From Rhabdophis nuchalis (Eukaryota; Chordata; Lepidosauria; Squamata; Natricidae), in NCBI GenBank assembly GCA_039707465.1, contig CM077644.1, forward strand, positions 100,425,875-100,489,874: 64,000 nucleotides of DNA, read 5' to 3'. The position numbers and the translations under genes are program-made. Numbering within the stretch: the stretch's first letter is position 1; every line of letters begins with the position of its first letter. Below are positions 45,106 through 54,263 of the stretch, piece by piece. The notes under the pieces are model-generated. The model made no database searches, was not told where the DNA came from, and saw only the letters and a list, made by a program, of their open reading frames with translations.

Positions 45106-45725
45106 GATTGAGATTTCTGTCATAGAGGATTGGGGTCTTTCTTTTTGGTGTCTCAAATATATCCTGCGCAGTCAGTTTGTGAGCTGAACCCAGCATTGTC
45201 AGGCGACTGTGGAATGCGAATGCTGCCTTCTTACATTTTTATGAGTAATGGATTACAATAGATTCAGAGATAATTAGCCCTAAATACTCTGTGTGCTTCA
45301 GAGAAATGTAAGAGATTTGGTCCAACTGATAGGATTTCTTAAAGCTCCTGCCAATACTTTCATCACAGAAAGGATTTTCCATTAACTCTGTATAACTTGT
45401 GCTTATTAAAAGAGAGACTGGGGTGTTCTGTCAATGACATCTTTACAGTGTCCTATTTATAATTTTTATCTCTGTTCCTCTTTAGACTAGAACAGTTCAC
45501 ATAATTTAATGAGACGCTGAAACAAAAATGAACTGTACACATTTTCTACCTTCGCAAGAGTAGCATGTTTGGATTGTCTTTAAAATAACACATTGGATAT
45601 ATTATGATGCATATAAAGAAAGATAACTATTGTTTCCTATAAAAAGCCAAATGCAATAGTTTTCTTTTTTTCCTTTTTTTTAAAAAAAGGACAGTTATTA
45701 AAATAAGCTCTGCCTACATCGCAGG
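45106..45725. other. unique stretch, possible conserved non-coding segment
   Basis: 45270-45570 is non-repetitive with no frames. Its texture suggests conserved non-coding DNA, without proof. Confidence 0.35.
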
Positions 45726-45733
45726 GCCTAGCC

Positions 45734-45849
45734 CAGGGGTGGGCAAACTTTGCAACTTTAAGTCTGAAGGACTTCAGCTCCCAGACTTCTCCAGCCAGCT
45801 TCTGGGAGCTGAAGTCCTTCAGACTTTAAAGTTGCAAAGTTTGCCCCTG
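45734..45849. mobile_element. palindromic mini-hAT, TSD GCCTAGCC/GGCTAGCC
   Basis: 116 bp; arms CAGGGGTGGGCAAACTTTGC and GCAAAGTTTGCCCCTG. TSD (45726-45733, 45850-45857) matches at 7 of 8. Confidence 0.88.
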
Positions 45850-45938
45850 GGCTAGCCATATTTCATGGATCTCAAAAAGTTAAATAGAGACATCTCTTGT
45901 GGAAGACACAAAGAACACCAGGATTGTAAACTAAAAAG

Positions 45939-46157
45939 CTGTGATTGTGCAGTGGTTAGAATGCAGTATTGCGGGCTAATTCTGCTGATTGCCAGCAGTT
46001 CGATCTTGACCGGCTCAAGTTGACTCAGCCTTCCATCTGTCTCAGGTCAGTAAAATGAGGACCCAGATTGTTGGGGGTGAATATTCTGACTCCATAAATC
46101 ACTCAGAGAGGGCTATAAAGCACATTGAAGCAATATATAAGTCTAAGTGCTATTGCT
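45939..46157 (+). mobile_element. tRNA-headed squamate SINE
   Basis: Head GCAGTGGTTAGAATGCAG, B box AGTTCGATCTTG, then ATTGTTGGGGGTGAAT and tail TATAAGTCTAAGTGC plus TATTGCTA. Confidence 0.85.
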
Positions 46158-47138
46158 AAACTAGGGAAATTAGAAAAAAAAAACCAGATTTTCTCTAAAG
46201 CTGCCAAGAAAACTGTATGGAAAAGTCTATATATTCACCAGAAGTGAACTTCTGTTGAGGTAGCCTTGACCTCTGTTAAATGAAGCAAGGCAAAATAGTG
46301 TGTCCTTTTGTGAACAGAACAGATGTCATTATACATTAAGTCATCTCTATCACTCTAGGGTGCTCACCAACTCCACTCTAGAGAAATAGGGATCTGGAAA
46401 GTGCCGAAAGGTACAGGTGAGAAAAAATTCATACTATCTGAGCTAGATCCTGTTTTATGGTGGTAGAAAAGGGTAGAATGCAACTTATTTAAAATGAAAT
46501 AAAGTGGAGAAATGGAGTGGATGCATTTAGTGCAGCCAGAATGCATTTTGCAGCATAGCAGTATCTTTAAGAGATTGGAAAAACAAATCTTAACTTAAAA
46601 TAATAATACTGGAATCAGGTTTGAAATATCACTGCAGCATTTGAAAAGAAAATGTCATCTTTTCTCATAGCCATCAAAGTGTGAAGAGCAAAACCCCTGT
46701 CTCTTTGACTTTCTGTTCGGCCTGTCTATGAACAAGAGCTACAGGTCAAAATGTTATTGGCCTTAGTGACCAGCTCTTTATGTGGTAGATAAAAAGAAAA
46801 TGATGGGACATCAGATTTCCCTATAGGCCACAGTGTCCTCAAACGCTACAGTAAAAGGAACAATTCTGACTAGAAAAATTCATAGGAGCAAATTATGACC
46901 CCAAAATGAAGAGGAAGACCACACATTTGCATACACATACACGTGTGCATTTGATCGGCTTGACTACATTATTTTAAAAAGTAGTTTGAACAAGCAAACT
47001 CTCCTGATAAAACTTTCTACCGGGAATTGAACTCATAGACCCTTGCACTTTCAGATGATTAGATACAGGATGCAGCACATACACCTTTTAGGAGATATCT
47101 AGGTTCTGATAGTCAGGGAAGTTTCAGGAAAGCATATA

Positions 47139-47140
<2 letters not shown>
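46158..47140. other. unique-looking stretch, nothing recognised
   Basis: No repeat termini or motif-bearing frame. Confidence 0.5.

Positions 47141-47180
<40 letters not shown>
47141..47180. repeat. (TG)n microsatellite at a hammerhead-repeat boundary
   Basis: TG tract ending where the reversed terminal repeat of the hammerhead element begins. Confidence 0.93.
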
Positions 47181-47181
<1 letters not shown>

Positions 47182-47417
47182 TGTTTTTGAGCTGATCAAT
47201 AAATAAGTCAGGGAGCTCAAAAACGTAACACACATATAAAAAAATTACACAACGGAACTCATGGCTTTCTGTCTAGATGGTCTCTGGTGATGAGCCGAAA
47301 GGCAGAAAAGGAAAGCAGTATGCTTCCTCCCTTAATTGGGGCCTAACAGGGTGTTGTGACACAAGTATATACATATTTATTTATTTATTTATTTATTTAT
47401 TGATCAGCTCAAAAACC
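47181..47417. mobile_element. internally deleted hammerhead-repeat copy with inverted start
   Basis: 47182-47214 is the reverse of the terminal segment (TTTTTGAGCTGATCAATAAA). A plus-strand unit from AGCTCAAAAACGTAACAC to GGTGTTGTGACAC (about 47354) follows, then a jump to TTTATTGATCAGCTCAAAAA at 47398. The tRNA head and hammerhead are deleted; the terminal repeats are only 192 bp apart. Confidence 0.75.
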
Positions 47418-47469
47418 ACACGCACGCACGCGCGCGCGCGCGCGCGCACACACACACACACACACACAT
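47417..47469. repeat. (CA)n/(CG)n compound microsatellite
   Basis: CACGCA, then a CG run and a CA run, starting at the right end of the deleted copy. Confidence 0.93.
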
Positions 47470-47475
47470 ATGTAT

Positions 47476-47717
47476 GTTAGTTTTTTAAGGGCTGATTAAT
47501 AAATAAGAGACCAGGATGGATCCATTTCGGGCTTATTAGCCCTCTTCAGCTGGCCATACTCCTTCTACTGGGATTTGAACCGGCACTCTCTAGCATATCA
47601 GGCAAGCCTTTTTATGCCTTGAGCTATCCGGCTTCCCTGATTACATCAGCATATATAATTGTTTCCCAACACCCTGTTAGAGCCCCATTAATGGAGGAGA
47701 CATAAGGGAGGAGCAAA
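47476..47717 (-). mobile_element. hammerhead repeat, minus strand, copy C
   Basis: Reverse-reads from CTCCATTAATGGGGCTCTAA through a tRNA-like head (B box GGTTCAAATCCC) and hammerhead C to TTATTTATTAATCAGCCC. It is cut at its upstream end by a mini-hAT half-copy (47718-47783). Most diverged of the five. Confidence 0.78.
47509..47555 (-). ncRNA. hammerhead ribozyme-like motif, copy C (covarying)
   Basis: Minus strand: GGCCAG, CTGAAGA, GGGCT-AATA-AGCCC, GAA, ATGGATCCAT, C, CTGGTC; again 47 nt. Compared with copy A, one pair changes in stem I (U-A to C-G), one in stem II (A-U to G-C) and one in stem III (A-U to G-C). Both partners change each time, and the variable core position 7 changes from U to A. 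The cleavage triplet is AUC. All essential positions are intact. Confidence 0.88.
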
Positions 47718-47783
47718 GCTGGCTGGAGAAGTCTGGGAGGTGAAATCCTTCAGACTTAAAGTTGCAAAGGTTGGAGACCCCTG
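47718..47783. mobile_element. half-copy of mini-hAT between hammerhead repeats
   Basis: CTGGCTGGAGAAGTCTGGG to GGTTGGAGACCCCTG; one arm of the palindromic element. Confidence 0.6.
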
Positions 47784-47930
47784 ATCTAGACAGAAAGCCA
47801 TGAGTTCCATTGTGTTAATTTTTTTAATATGTGTGTTAGTTTTATGTGCTGATCAATAAATAAATCAGAGAGACTAGGATAGATCTATTTTGAGCTTTTT
47901 AGCTCTCATCAGCTAGTCATACTCTTACTG
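47784..47930 (-). mobile_element. hammerhead repeat fragment, minus strand, copy D
   Basis: Reverse-reads from the hammerhead, through the terminal segment (TGATCAGCACATAAAACTAA), directly into GGAACTCATGGCTTTCTGTC, the 5' part of the unit. So the sequence downstream of one hammerhead continues into the start of the unit, as in a tandem or circular template. Confidence 0.75.
47872..47918 (-). ncRNA. hammerhead-like motif, copy D (G12 lost)
   Basis: Minus strand: GACTAG, CTGATGA, GAGCT-AAAA-AGCTC, AAA instead of GAA, ATAGATCTAT, C, CTAGTC. Stem I is fully Watson-Crick. The G12-to-A change hits the general base of the reaction, so this copy should be catalytically dead. Confidence 0.82.
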
Positions 47931-48206
47931 GGTATGTCTCCTCCCTTAATGGGGCTCTAACAGGGTGTTGTGAAACAATTATAGATATTAACCCTCCTGT
48001 CTCAGCTGATGCAATTAGGAGAGCCAGGCTGGCTGAATGGTTTAAAGGCTCCTGCCTGATATGCAATACAGCCCCGGTTCGAATCCTAGTAAGAGTATGA
48101 CTAGCTGATGAGAGCTAAAAAGCTTGAAATAGATCTATCCTAGTCTCTCTGATTTATTTATTGATCAGCTCATAAAACTAACGCACACACACACACACAC
48201 ACACAT
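47931..48206 (+). mobile_element. hammerhead repeat, plus strand, copy E
   Basis: Starts TATGTCTCCTCCCTTAATGG, has A-box region TGGCTGAATGGTTTAAAGG, B box GGTTCGAATCC (48077-48087), the hammerhead, and terminal TTATTTATTGATCAGCTC. It ends in a CA tract. A further terminal fragment, ATCAGCTCAAAAACCTAACA, lies at 48216-48235. Copies D and E face each other head to head. Confidence 0.8.
48099..48145 (+). ncRNA. type I hammerhead ribozyme-like motif, copy E
   Basis: GACTAG, CTGATGA, GAGCT-AAAA-AGCTT (closing G-U wobble), GAA, ATAGATCTAT, C, CTAGTC. The core is intact and the cleavage triplet is AUC. It starts 11 nt after the B box. Confidence 0.85.
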
Positions 48207-48245
48207 ATACATATATCAGCTCAAAAACCTAACACACACACACAC

Positions 48246-48507
48246 AATCTATTACAATAGTACATACAGTTCATTTTGCCCTGAATCTTTCAAAGAAATG
48301 TATGTATGTATGTATGTTGCACTATGGCATGTCCCTATGCATGGGGTTTTACATAGCTTGCATCACCATCCTTGCCAAGGTAGGAACTCATTTCCCTATT
48401 TTCTCTATTGTTACAGCGTGGTACCTCTAGGAAGCACTACTAGTAGACGCTCTGCCACATCTTAAGAAAAGTGTGTACTTAGCCTGATGTTTAGGCAGCA
48501 ATGAATA
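48246..48507. other. unrecognised stretch with short TATG repeat
   Basis: TATG repeats at 48298-48316; otherwise nothing recognised. Confidence 0.5.
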
Positions 48508-48940
48508 CAGGTAGTTCTCAATTAACATCTGTAATTGAGCCTGGAAACTCTGTCCCTAAGTGACACAGGTATAAAATGTAACATCACATGACGATGTGAT
48601 GATTGCAGTTCTGGCAATTCCACTTGTGATCATTAGGCGAATTCCATGCGGTCATTAGGTAAGTTGTCATGTGATTGCCATTTGCAATTTCCCACCAGCT
48701 TCCCCATTGACTTTACTTGTGGGACGCCCACAGTGAAAGTTGCATGTGGTGATCACATGATTGAGGGATGTTGTGACCATTGTAATTGTGAGCCAGTTAC
48801 TATGTACCTGAATCATGATCATATAATAGTGGAGATGCTGCAATGGCCATAACTTTAAGAATTGGCATTATATTTCATTCAACACCATTGTAATTTTAAA
48901 TGGTCACTGAACAAACCATTGTTAACCAAGGACTATTTGT
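48508..48940. mobile_element. CAGGTAGTCCTYGAC-family DNA repeat
   Basis: CAGGTAGTTCTCAATTAAC at the left and TTAACCAAGGACTATTTGT at the right give inverted ends. The interior has TCCCCATTGACTTTACTTGT and GGTGATCACATGATTG. It is the most complete copy here. Confidence 0.72.
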
Positions 48941-49202
48941 AATTTTGTGATAATTTCATTGCAATACTTTTTAACCAAGTAGGAAGTAGGTAGTGATGTA
49001 GTTGACTGTGTTTCTCCAAGCAACACAATACCCAGGTAAAGAACATCTGACTTAAGAACAATTCTAGGTACGAATGGGCTGCCTATTAGTAAAAATGTCC
49101 TCCTCAAAATCCTATAGCAAACAAAACGCTTAAGCCACACAAAGCTTTTGGGAACCTCAAGCCACCTGTTTTTAATATACATCTTAATATATATATGTGC
49201 AT

Positions 49203-49384
49203 CAGTGGTGGGTTTCAATTTTTTTTAGAACCTACTCTGTAGGTGTGGCCTATTTTGTGGGCGTGGCTTGGCAGTCATGTGACAGGGTGGGAGTGGCCAC
49301 CTTTTAAAATGTGGTGAAACTCATTTAACAACGCTCTTGCTTAGCAACCAAAATTTTGGACTCAATTGTGATGATACATTTTTT

Positions 49385-49448
<64 letters not shown>

Positions 49449-49647
49449 TCCTTCCTTCCTTCCTTCCTTCCTTCCTTTCCTTTCTTTCCTTTCCTTCCTT
49501 CCCTTTCCTTTCCTTCCCATTGGGTCACTGGCAGCGGCGGGCCAGATTTACTTCCAGGTATGCCGGTAGAACCCCCTCTCACCGGTTCTCTAAATTTTAC
49601 CAACCGGCTCTCACGAGTAGGTGCGAGCCTGCAGAAACCCACCACTG
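49203..49647. mobile_element. hAT-type MITE, TSD ATGTGCAT, with pyrimidine microsatellite
   Basis: 445 bp; CAGTGGTGGGTTTC to GAAACCCACCACTG are perfect 14-bp inverted termini. The exact TSD ATGTGCAT is at 49195-49202 and 49648-49655. It carries an expanded TTTC tract and then a CTTC-type tract (49383-49517). Long Phe/Ser and Lys/Glu frames here come from the microsatellite. Confidence 0.95.
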
Positions 49648-49655
49648 ATGTGCAT

Positions 49656-49991
49656 CCTGGTTTTGGTGATTTTCAGTGGTTTCTGAAAGCATTGTGCAGC
49701 TTCAGTGCTTCATCAGCTGAAGGAAGAACACTTCCATCATTTTTAGTAATAGGCAGTCCATCTGCAAGTATGAATTCTGACTGAAATACAAATTCAGGTT
49801 AAAGACAGAGATGGGGAACTGAACTCATTCTTAATGACTACCTGTAAATCACAACTCTTACTCCCTATTATTTGGAAACAATTCTCTCAAAAATAGCCTA
49901 AAATTGTATTTACTTTTTTTCTATTTTCTTTTTACTCCCATCATTGTTTTCACTTTTATTTCTTTCAATGATAATTGATTCTCTTGTGTCC
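49656..49991. other. unrecognised stretch
   Basis: No repeats or motifs recognised. Confidence 0.5.
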
Positions 49992-49999
49992 TCTTCCAC

Positions 50000-50102
50000 C
50001 AGTGGTGGGTTTCCCATTTTTTTTACACCTGGTTTGTTCGTGTGCGCCGCCGCTACTACCAGTTCGACCGATCTGTGCCAAACCGGAAACAACGGACCTC
50101 TG
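50000..50102. mobile_element. very short hAT-type MITE, TSD TCTTCCAC/TCCTCCAC
   Basis: 103 bp; starts CAGTGGTGGGTTTCCCA and ends GGAAACAACGGACCTCTG. TSD (49992-49999, 50103-50110) matches at 7 of 8. Confidence 0.78.
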
Positions 50103-50110
50103 TCCTCCAC

Positions 50111-51534
50111 CCTCTAAAAAAGAAACAAGTCAAGAATTTTCTAGAATGAAAAAGTTTGTTCCAATAGCTGTTAGAGAAATTAAATTCTCTAACACTACTG
50201 TGCTGTGTATTGTTTAAGATTTGCAGTTTACTTTAAGAAACTTCACCTCCATGCTATTATCTGTCAGGCAGGCAATGTTAGATACAGTACCAACAATAAT
50301 ATTGTTTTTATTTATATCTCATATTATTATGACCTCTGCGATGCCACCTCCTCCATTCAGTCGTGTTTCTGAGCAGCTATGGATATTTTTAACATACAAG
50401 CTCTCATTCTGTTCAGTCTGCTCTTTCTGAATAAATTGTATCCTTCAATTGCTATTCCAGTCATGGGTGCTATCCTACCATATCTCCATTATACCTATTA
50501 AATCATATTTGCCTTTCTGGATTAAGAGGTCAAGTTCATCTTGTTTATTTCCTGTACTCTAAGCATTTCTGTATAGATAATGAAGGCCATAATTTTTAGG
50601 AGTCAGTGTTCTTTCTGATTATGAGCAGTTTAATCAGCCTCATTACAACAATAATTCTATTTTTTTTATAGCGTACAGGCCTTTGCCTGAGAGCTTTCTT
50701 TGAACTTATTTTCCTCCAACCTTTCTTAGATTAAATTTAAAGACCTCCTGATCAAGCTGACCATGTCAGCCAGATGCATTTTTTTTGCTTGTGTTTATGA
50801 GATATAAGCAATCTTATGCTAGCAAGTCATTCAAATAATTCAGACCATAGTCCCCAAAATCAATTCTCTCTAATTTATACCATTTAAATAGCAATTCACT
50901 TTCTGTATTCTTTGCATGTCTTGCTTCTGGCTATCATTTTCCTCTTGAACCTTCATTAGCATTTTATCAGCTGCAATGTGGCCCTTCAGTGCTGCAGTCC
51001 TCTGACTTTTTCTTCAAGTGTGCAGTTTCTGCAAATATACAGTATACCAAATTCCTTTCGACACAAACATATCAAAACAAAGCAAATCACAATTGTTTCC
51101 TAAGGCACCATCAGTAAAAGTTTGGATTTCTTGTTCTCTTTAGTGAACCTAAAAGAGCCAAGGCATGTGGCTGGAAACCAGAGGACTGCTAATTCTAGTT
51201 CCACCCTAGGCACAAAGCCAATTGGGTGATCATGGGCCAGTCGCTCTTTCTCAGCCCTAGAAAGGAATCAATAGCAAATCAGTTCTAAAAAAGCTTGCTT
51301 GGAAAATTGCAGGAACAAATCTAGGTAATCCATAGGAGTCAAAAACAGTCTCAAAATGACATTGCTTTAAAAGAAATGTCAAGCTAAGTGAATATAATAT
51401 TATCTTAAAAGGAAGAGATTATTAGGGCATAAACAATATCAAGGATATGGAATATTTTCAAACAAATTGTAACACTCAGCATATGAGTGATTGGCAGAAT
51501 ATATTTCCAAACTATGGGTAGATCCAGTGTGCAC
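50111..51534. other. unassigned stretch, possibly repeat-derived
   Basis: 50460-51020 has a coherent, non-random look (CATATCTCCATTATACCTAT, then AAAGACCTCCTGATCAAGC) that may be a decayed retroelement, but I cannot name it. Confidence 0.35.
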
Positions 51535-51783
51535 AGGGGAGCACAGAAAACTGGAAGAGCAGTTCCCTAGCGCGCACACATGGGGAGCTTCCAGTTTCTA
51601 GTACGCACATGTGCGCTGGTCACCTGGTCTTCTGATTTTTGGTGTGTATGCATGCATGAAGACCAGCTGTCTGGCACGCTTGTGCATGCTGGATCCAGGA
51701 AGAGCAATGGGCGATGGCTGGCATGCTCGGAGAGATAGCTCTGTGTGCCACTTCTGGCACGCATGCCATAGGTTCGCCATCAG
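51535..51783. mobile_element. hAT-type MITE (CCTGATGGCGAAC family), minus orientation
   Basis: The right end reads CATGCCATAGGTTCGCCATCAGG, the reverse of the CCATGATGGC-type start at 35844. The interior is CATGCA/TGTGCGC-rich. The left end is unclear. Confidence 0.55.
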
Positions 51784-52009
51784 GGAAATAGATTGTGAGA
51801 AGACAAAAGACCTTATAAAGTTGTCCATTGATAGTTTGTTAATGCAAAGTTTTGGTAAGGAAAAAAAGCACTACTTTCCGTTAAACAACAAAAACATAAT
51901 TTTTTAATGTCTTAAATATTAGTAATGTTAATCCATCATAGTTAACATTCCAATTTATTGTTAATTTTTATAGCATTATTGCTATCATTTACAACAAATG
52001 ACAAATGCT

Positions 52010-53520
52010 CCATCATAGTTTTTCTTGCCTTTTGGTGCTTGGTGACTTCACTTCTGGGAAACTTTTATATTTTGTAATATTTTTCCACTTCTTCCTCTTC
52101 TGTTCTTCTGTCTCCAGGTACTGCTGAAAACAGCCTTATCCATACTCTCTTGTCTTTCTTATCGTGCATGTTATGTGGCAAATGCTTGTAAGTTTCAATT
52201 CTAAACTCCCAGAGCACTTCAGCCTCTTCATTTTCTATTACTTTTGTCTATTTTGTGGTCCCACCGGTTTTTACTTGCAGACAAACACTATTTTCCTGCA
52301 GATATTCCAATGCACCATCATTTCTAATTTATCACGCTGTTTGCTGTTTGTATTCAGTCTGTGCAATCTTCTTGCAGCAGATCACTACGTGGTCCACTGT
52401 TTCTTCAGATTCTTTGCAGAGGCACGTTTGCGGTCCATTGTGGTCTTTTCAATTCTAGTTTTATATAAATTTATTCCTAATGCTTGGTCTTGTGCAACCA
52501 GAATTAACCTCCTTGTCCCTTTCTTCAACTTTCCTGCTCTTAGCCATTGCCAAGTTTTGTTGTCTTCTGCTTTGCTGCTAGTATTTTTGTGCACTGGCAT
52601 GTAATATTTTTTCTTGCCATGCCTCTTCTTTATTCTGCATTTCGTTTTTCATGTAGGCCAGCTTGGTCTCTCCAATATTCAATATGTGCTAGGGATAGAA
52701 TCTAGATCACGTGAAGTGTTAATGCCACTGTATAGTGCCTTGGTAAGGCCACACCTGGAATACTGCATACAGTTTTGGTCGCCACGACGTAGAAAAGACG
52801 TGGAGACTCTGGAAAGAGTGCAGAGAAGAGCAACCAAGATGATTAGGGAACTGGAGACTAAAACATATGAAGAACGGCTGCAGGAGCTGGGTATGTCTAG
52901 TTTGATGAAGAGAAGGACCAGGGGAGACATGATAGCAGTGTTCCGATATCTCAGAGGGTGCCACAAAGAAGAGGGAGTCAAACTATTCTCCAAGGCACCT
53001 GGGGGCAGGACAAGAAGCAATGGGTGGAAACTAATCAAGGAGAGAAGCAACTTAGAACTAAGGAGAAATTTCCTGACAGTTAGAACAATTAACCTCTGGA
53101 ACAGCTTGCCTCCAGCAGTTGTGAATGCCCCAACCCTGGAAGTCTTTAAAAAGATGTTAGACAGCCATTTGTCTGAAATGGTATAAGGTTCCTGCCCACA
53201 CAGGGGATTGGACTAGAAGACCTACAAGGTCCCTTCCAACTCTGCTATTGTATTGTATTGTATTGCTCATGGTGTATTAGCTTTGGTGCACTTTCTTCAC
53301 TGTCCTTCAGATATTTTCCCAATGCCCTTTTTTCTTCTTCAATTGTCTGGTGAACTTGAAACATTCTGTTATTTTTACTATTATGTTTCACTTGATTCTT
53401 CTTCTTATTATATGAGTTTCATTGTCTTTGCTATCATTCTAAGCTGCTGTGATATATCAATTCATTCCTCATCTTCCAATTCTATCCCTACGATCACCTT
53501 AGTCCTGTTTTAACAACTTA
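52010..53520 (-). pseudogene. R4/Dong-like LINE ORF remnant, split by a CR1
   Basis: On the minus strand the part before the CR1 (53520 to 53270) encodes ALGKYLKDSEESAPKL. The part after it (52680 to about 52010) encodes GETKLAYMKNEMQNKEEAW, then WQWLRAGKLKK, AQDQALGINLYKTRIEK, VHWNIC, ENEEAEVLWEF and PGDRRTEEEEVEKY. The order TWQWL..G.LK, AQDQALRTN..K..IEK, VLWDF..QTD and PGD.R...KE.EK is what I know from R4/Dong-type non-LTR elements, near the end of the protein in the restriction-like endonuclease region. Stops and frameshifts make it a relic. It is interrupted at about 52685-53266 by a plus-strand CR1. Confidence 0.65.
52685..53266 (+). pseudogene. CR1 LINE, last third of ORF2 plus 3' end
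   Basis: The CR1 part of the open frame 52614-53186 begins at residue 28. It reads REVLMPLYSALVRPHLEYC, LERVQRRATKMIREL, YEERLQELGMSSLMKRRTRG and WNSLPPAVVNAP, the standard CR1 C-terminal block. The frame is uninterrupted to its stop, so this is a fairly young insertion. A short 3' region (GGGGATTGGACTAGAAGACC, then TCCCTTCCAACTCTGC) ends in ATTGT repeats to 53266. It is 5'-truncated, lacking the endonuclease and most of the reverse transcriptase. It lies inside the R4-like relic. Confidence 0.92.
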
Positions 53521-54232
53521 GTTTATATCTACTTCTATGAATTCATGTAGTCCACTCCTTTCCCAGTTCTGGTGTGCATTCATAAACTGCACTTTTTGAA
53601 CTGTTCCTATCTTAGGCGATATTTCAGAAAGGAAATATGATCCGTATCTCCTTGCTTGTAGACTTGTGTTGTGTGTGTATATATTTTTTTAAACTTAAGG
53701 TCATTCTACCTCCTGGGCTTCTCCATGAAGAAAAAAGAAGTGCTAAATTATTATGATATATAGAGACCTTCCTTATGGCTTCCTTCTAAAAGGAAAGGAG
53801 TCAATGAATCAGAAGCAGTGGATATATTTTAGAAAGGGTCACCAAGCACACTGTAATTCTGTGTCTATTATTGTTTGGTTCTGAAACTGGATCATTTTAA
53901 CTTGGAGTGGTAATAGCAGGTTTGGGTAAGAAGCAATGGCCAAAGAGTTAACTGAGGTTTCTTCCTTTTCAGTTGAATTATTTGAGGAAGAGAGGGAGAC
54001 ATGAGAATGCAAAAATATTCATTCATACCCATTTCCTAGTCATTATTTCTATTTGTTATACTAGTTATTGATTAGAGTTTTCCATTCTCTGGATAAATGA
54101 GGTGCATTTCCTAGATGTTAATATATCTTAATGTTCTCTCTGCAACTACTGTTTAGATTCTATCTCCTTCCAATTGCTTGTAGTCTGCCAGGTTTTAAAC
54201 TAATTATTGAAATAAGAAAAACACCTATGGCT
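53521..54232. other. unrecognised stretch next to the R4-like relic
   Basis: May contain more upstream R4-like sequence (to about 53690), but I cannot read it with confidence. Confidence 0.35.
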
Positions 54233-54263
54233 GTGTGTCTGTGTGTGTGTGTGTGTGTGTGTG
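54233..54263. repeat. (TG)n microsatellite
   Basis: TG tract of about 30 bp. Confidence 0.9.

Noticed and set aside
49337..49784. 103- to 142-aa Phe/Ser- and Lys/Glu-rich frames
   Set aside because: They are translations of a pyrimidine microsatellite inside a hAT MITE.
52614..53186. 190-aa frame as a functional reverse transcriptase
   Set aside because: Only the C-terminal CR1 block is present; the first 27 residues come from the flanking R4-like relic.
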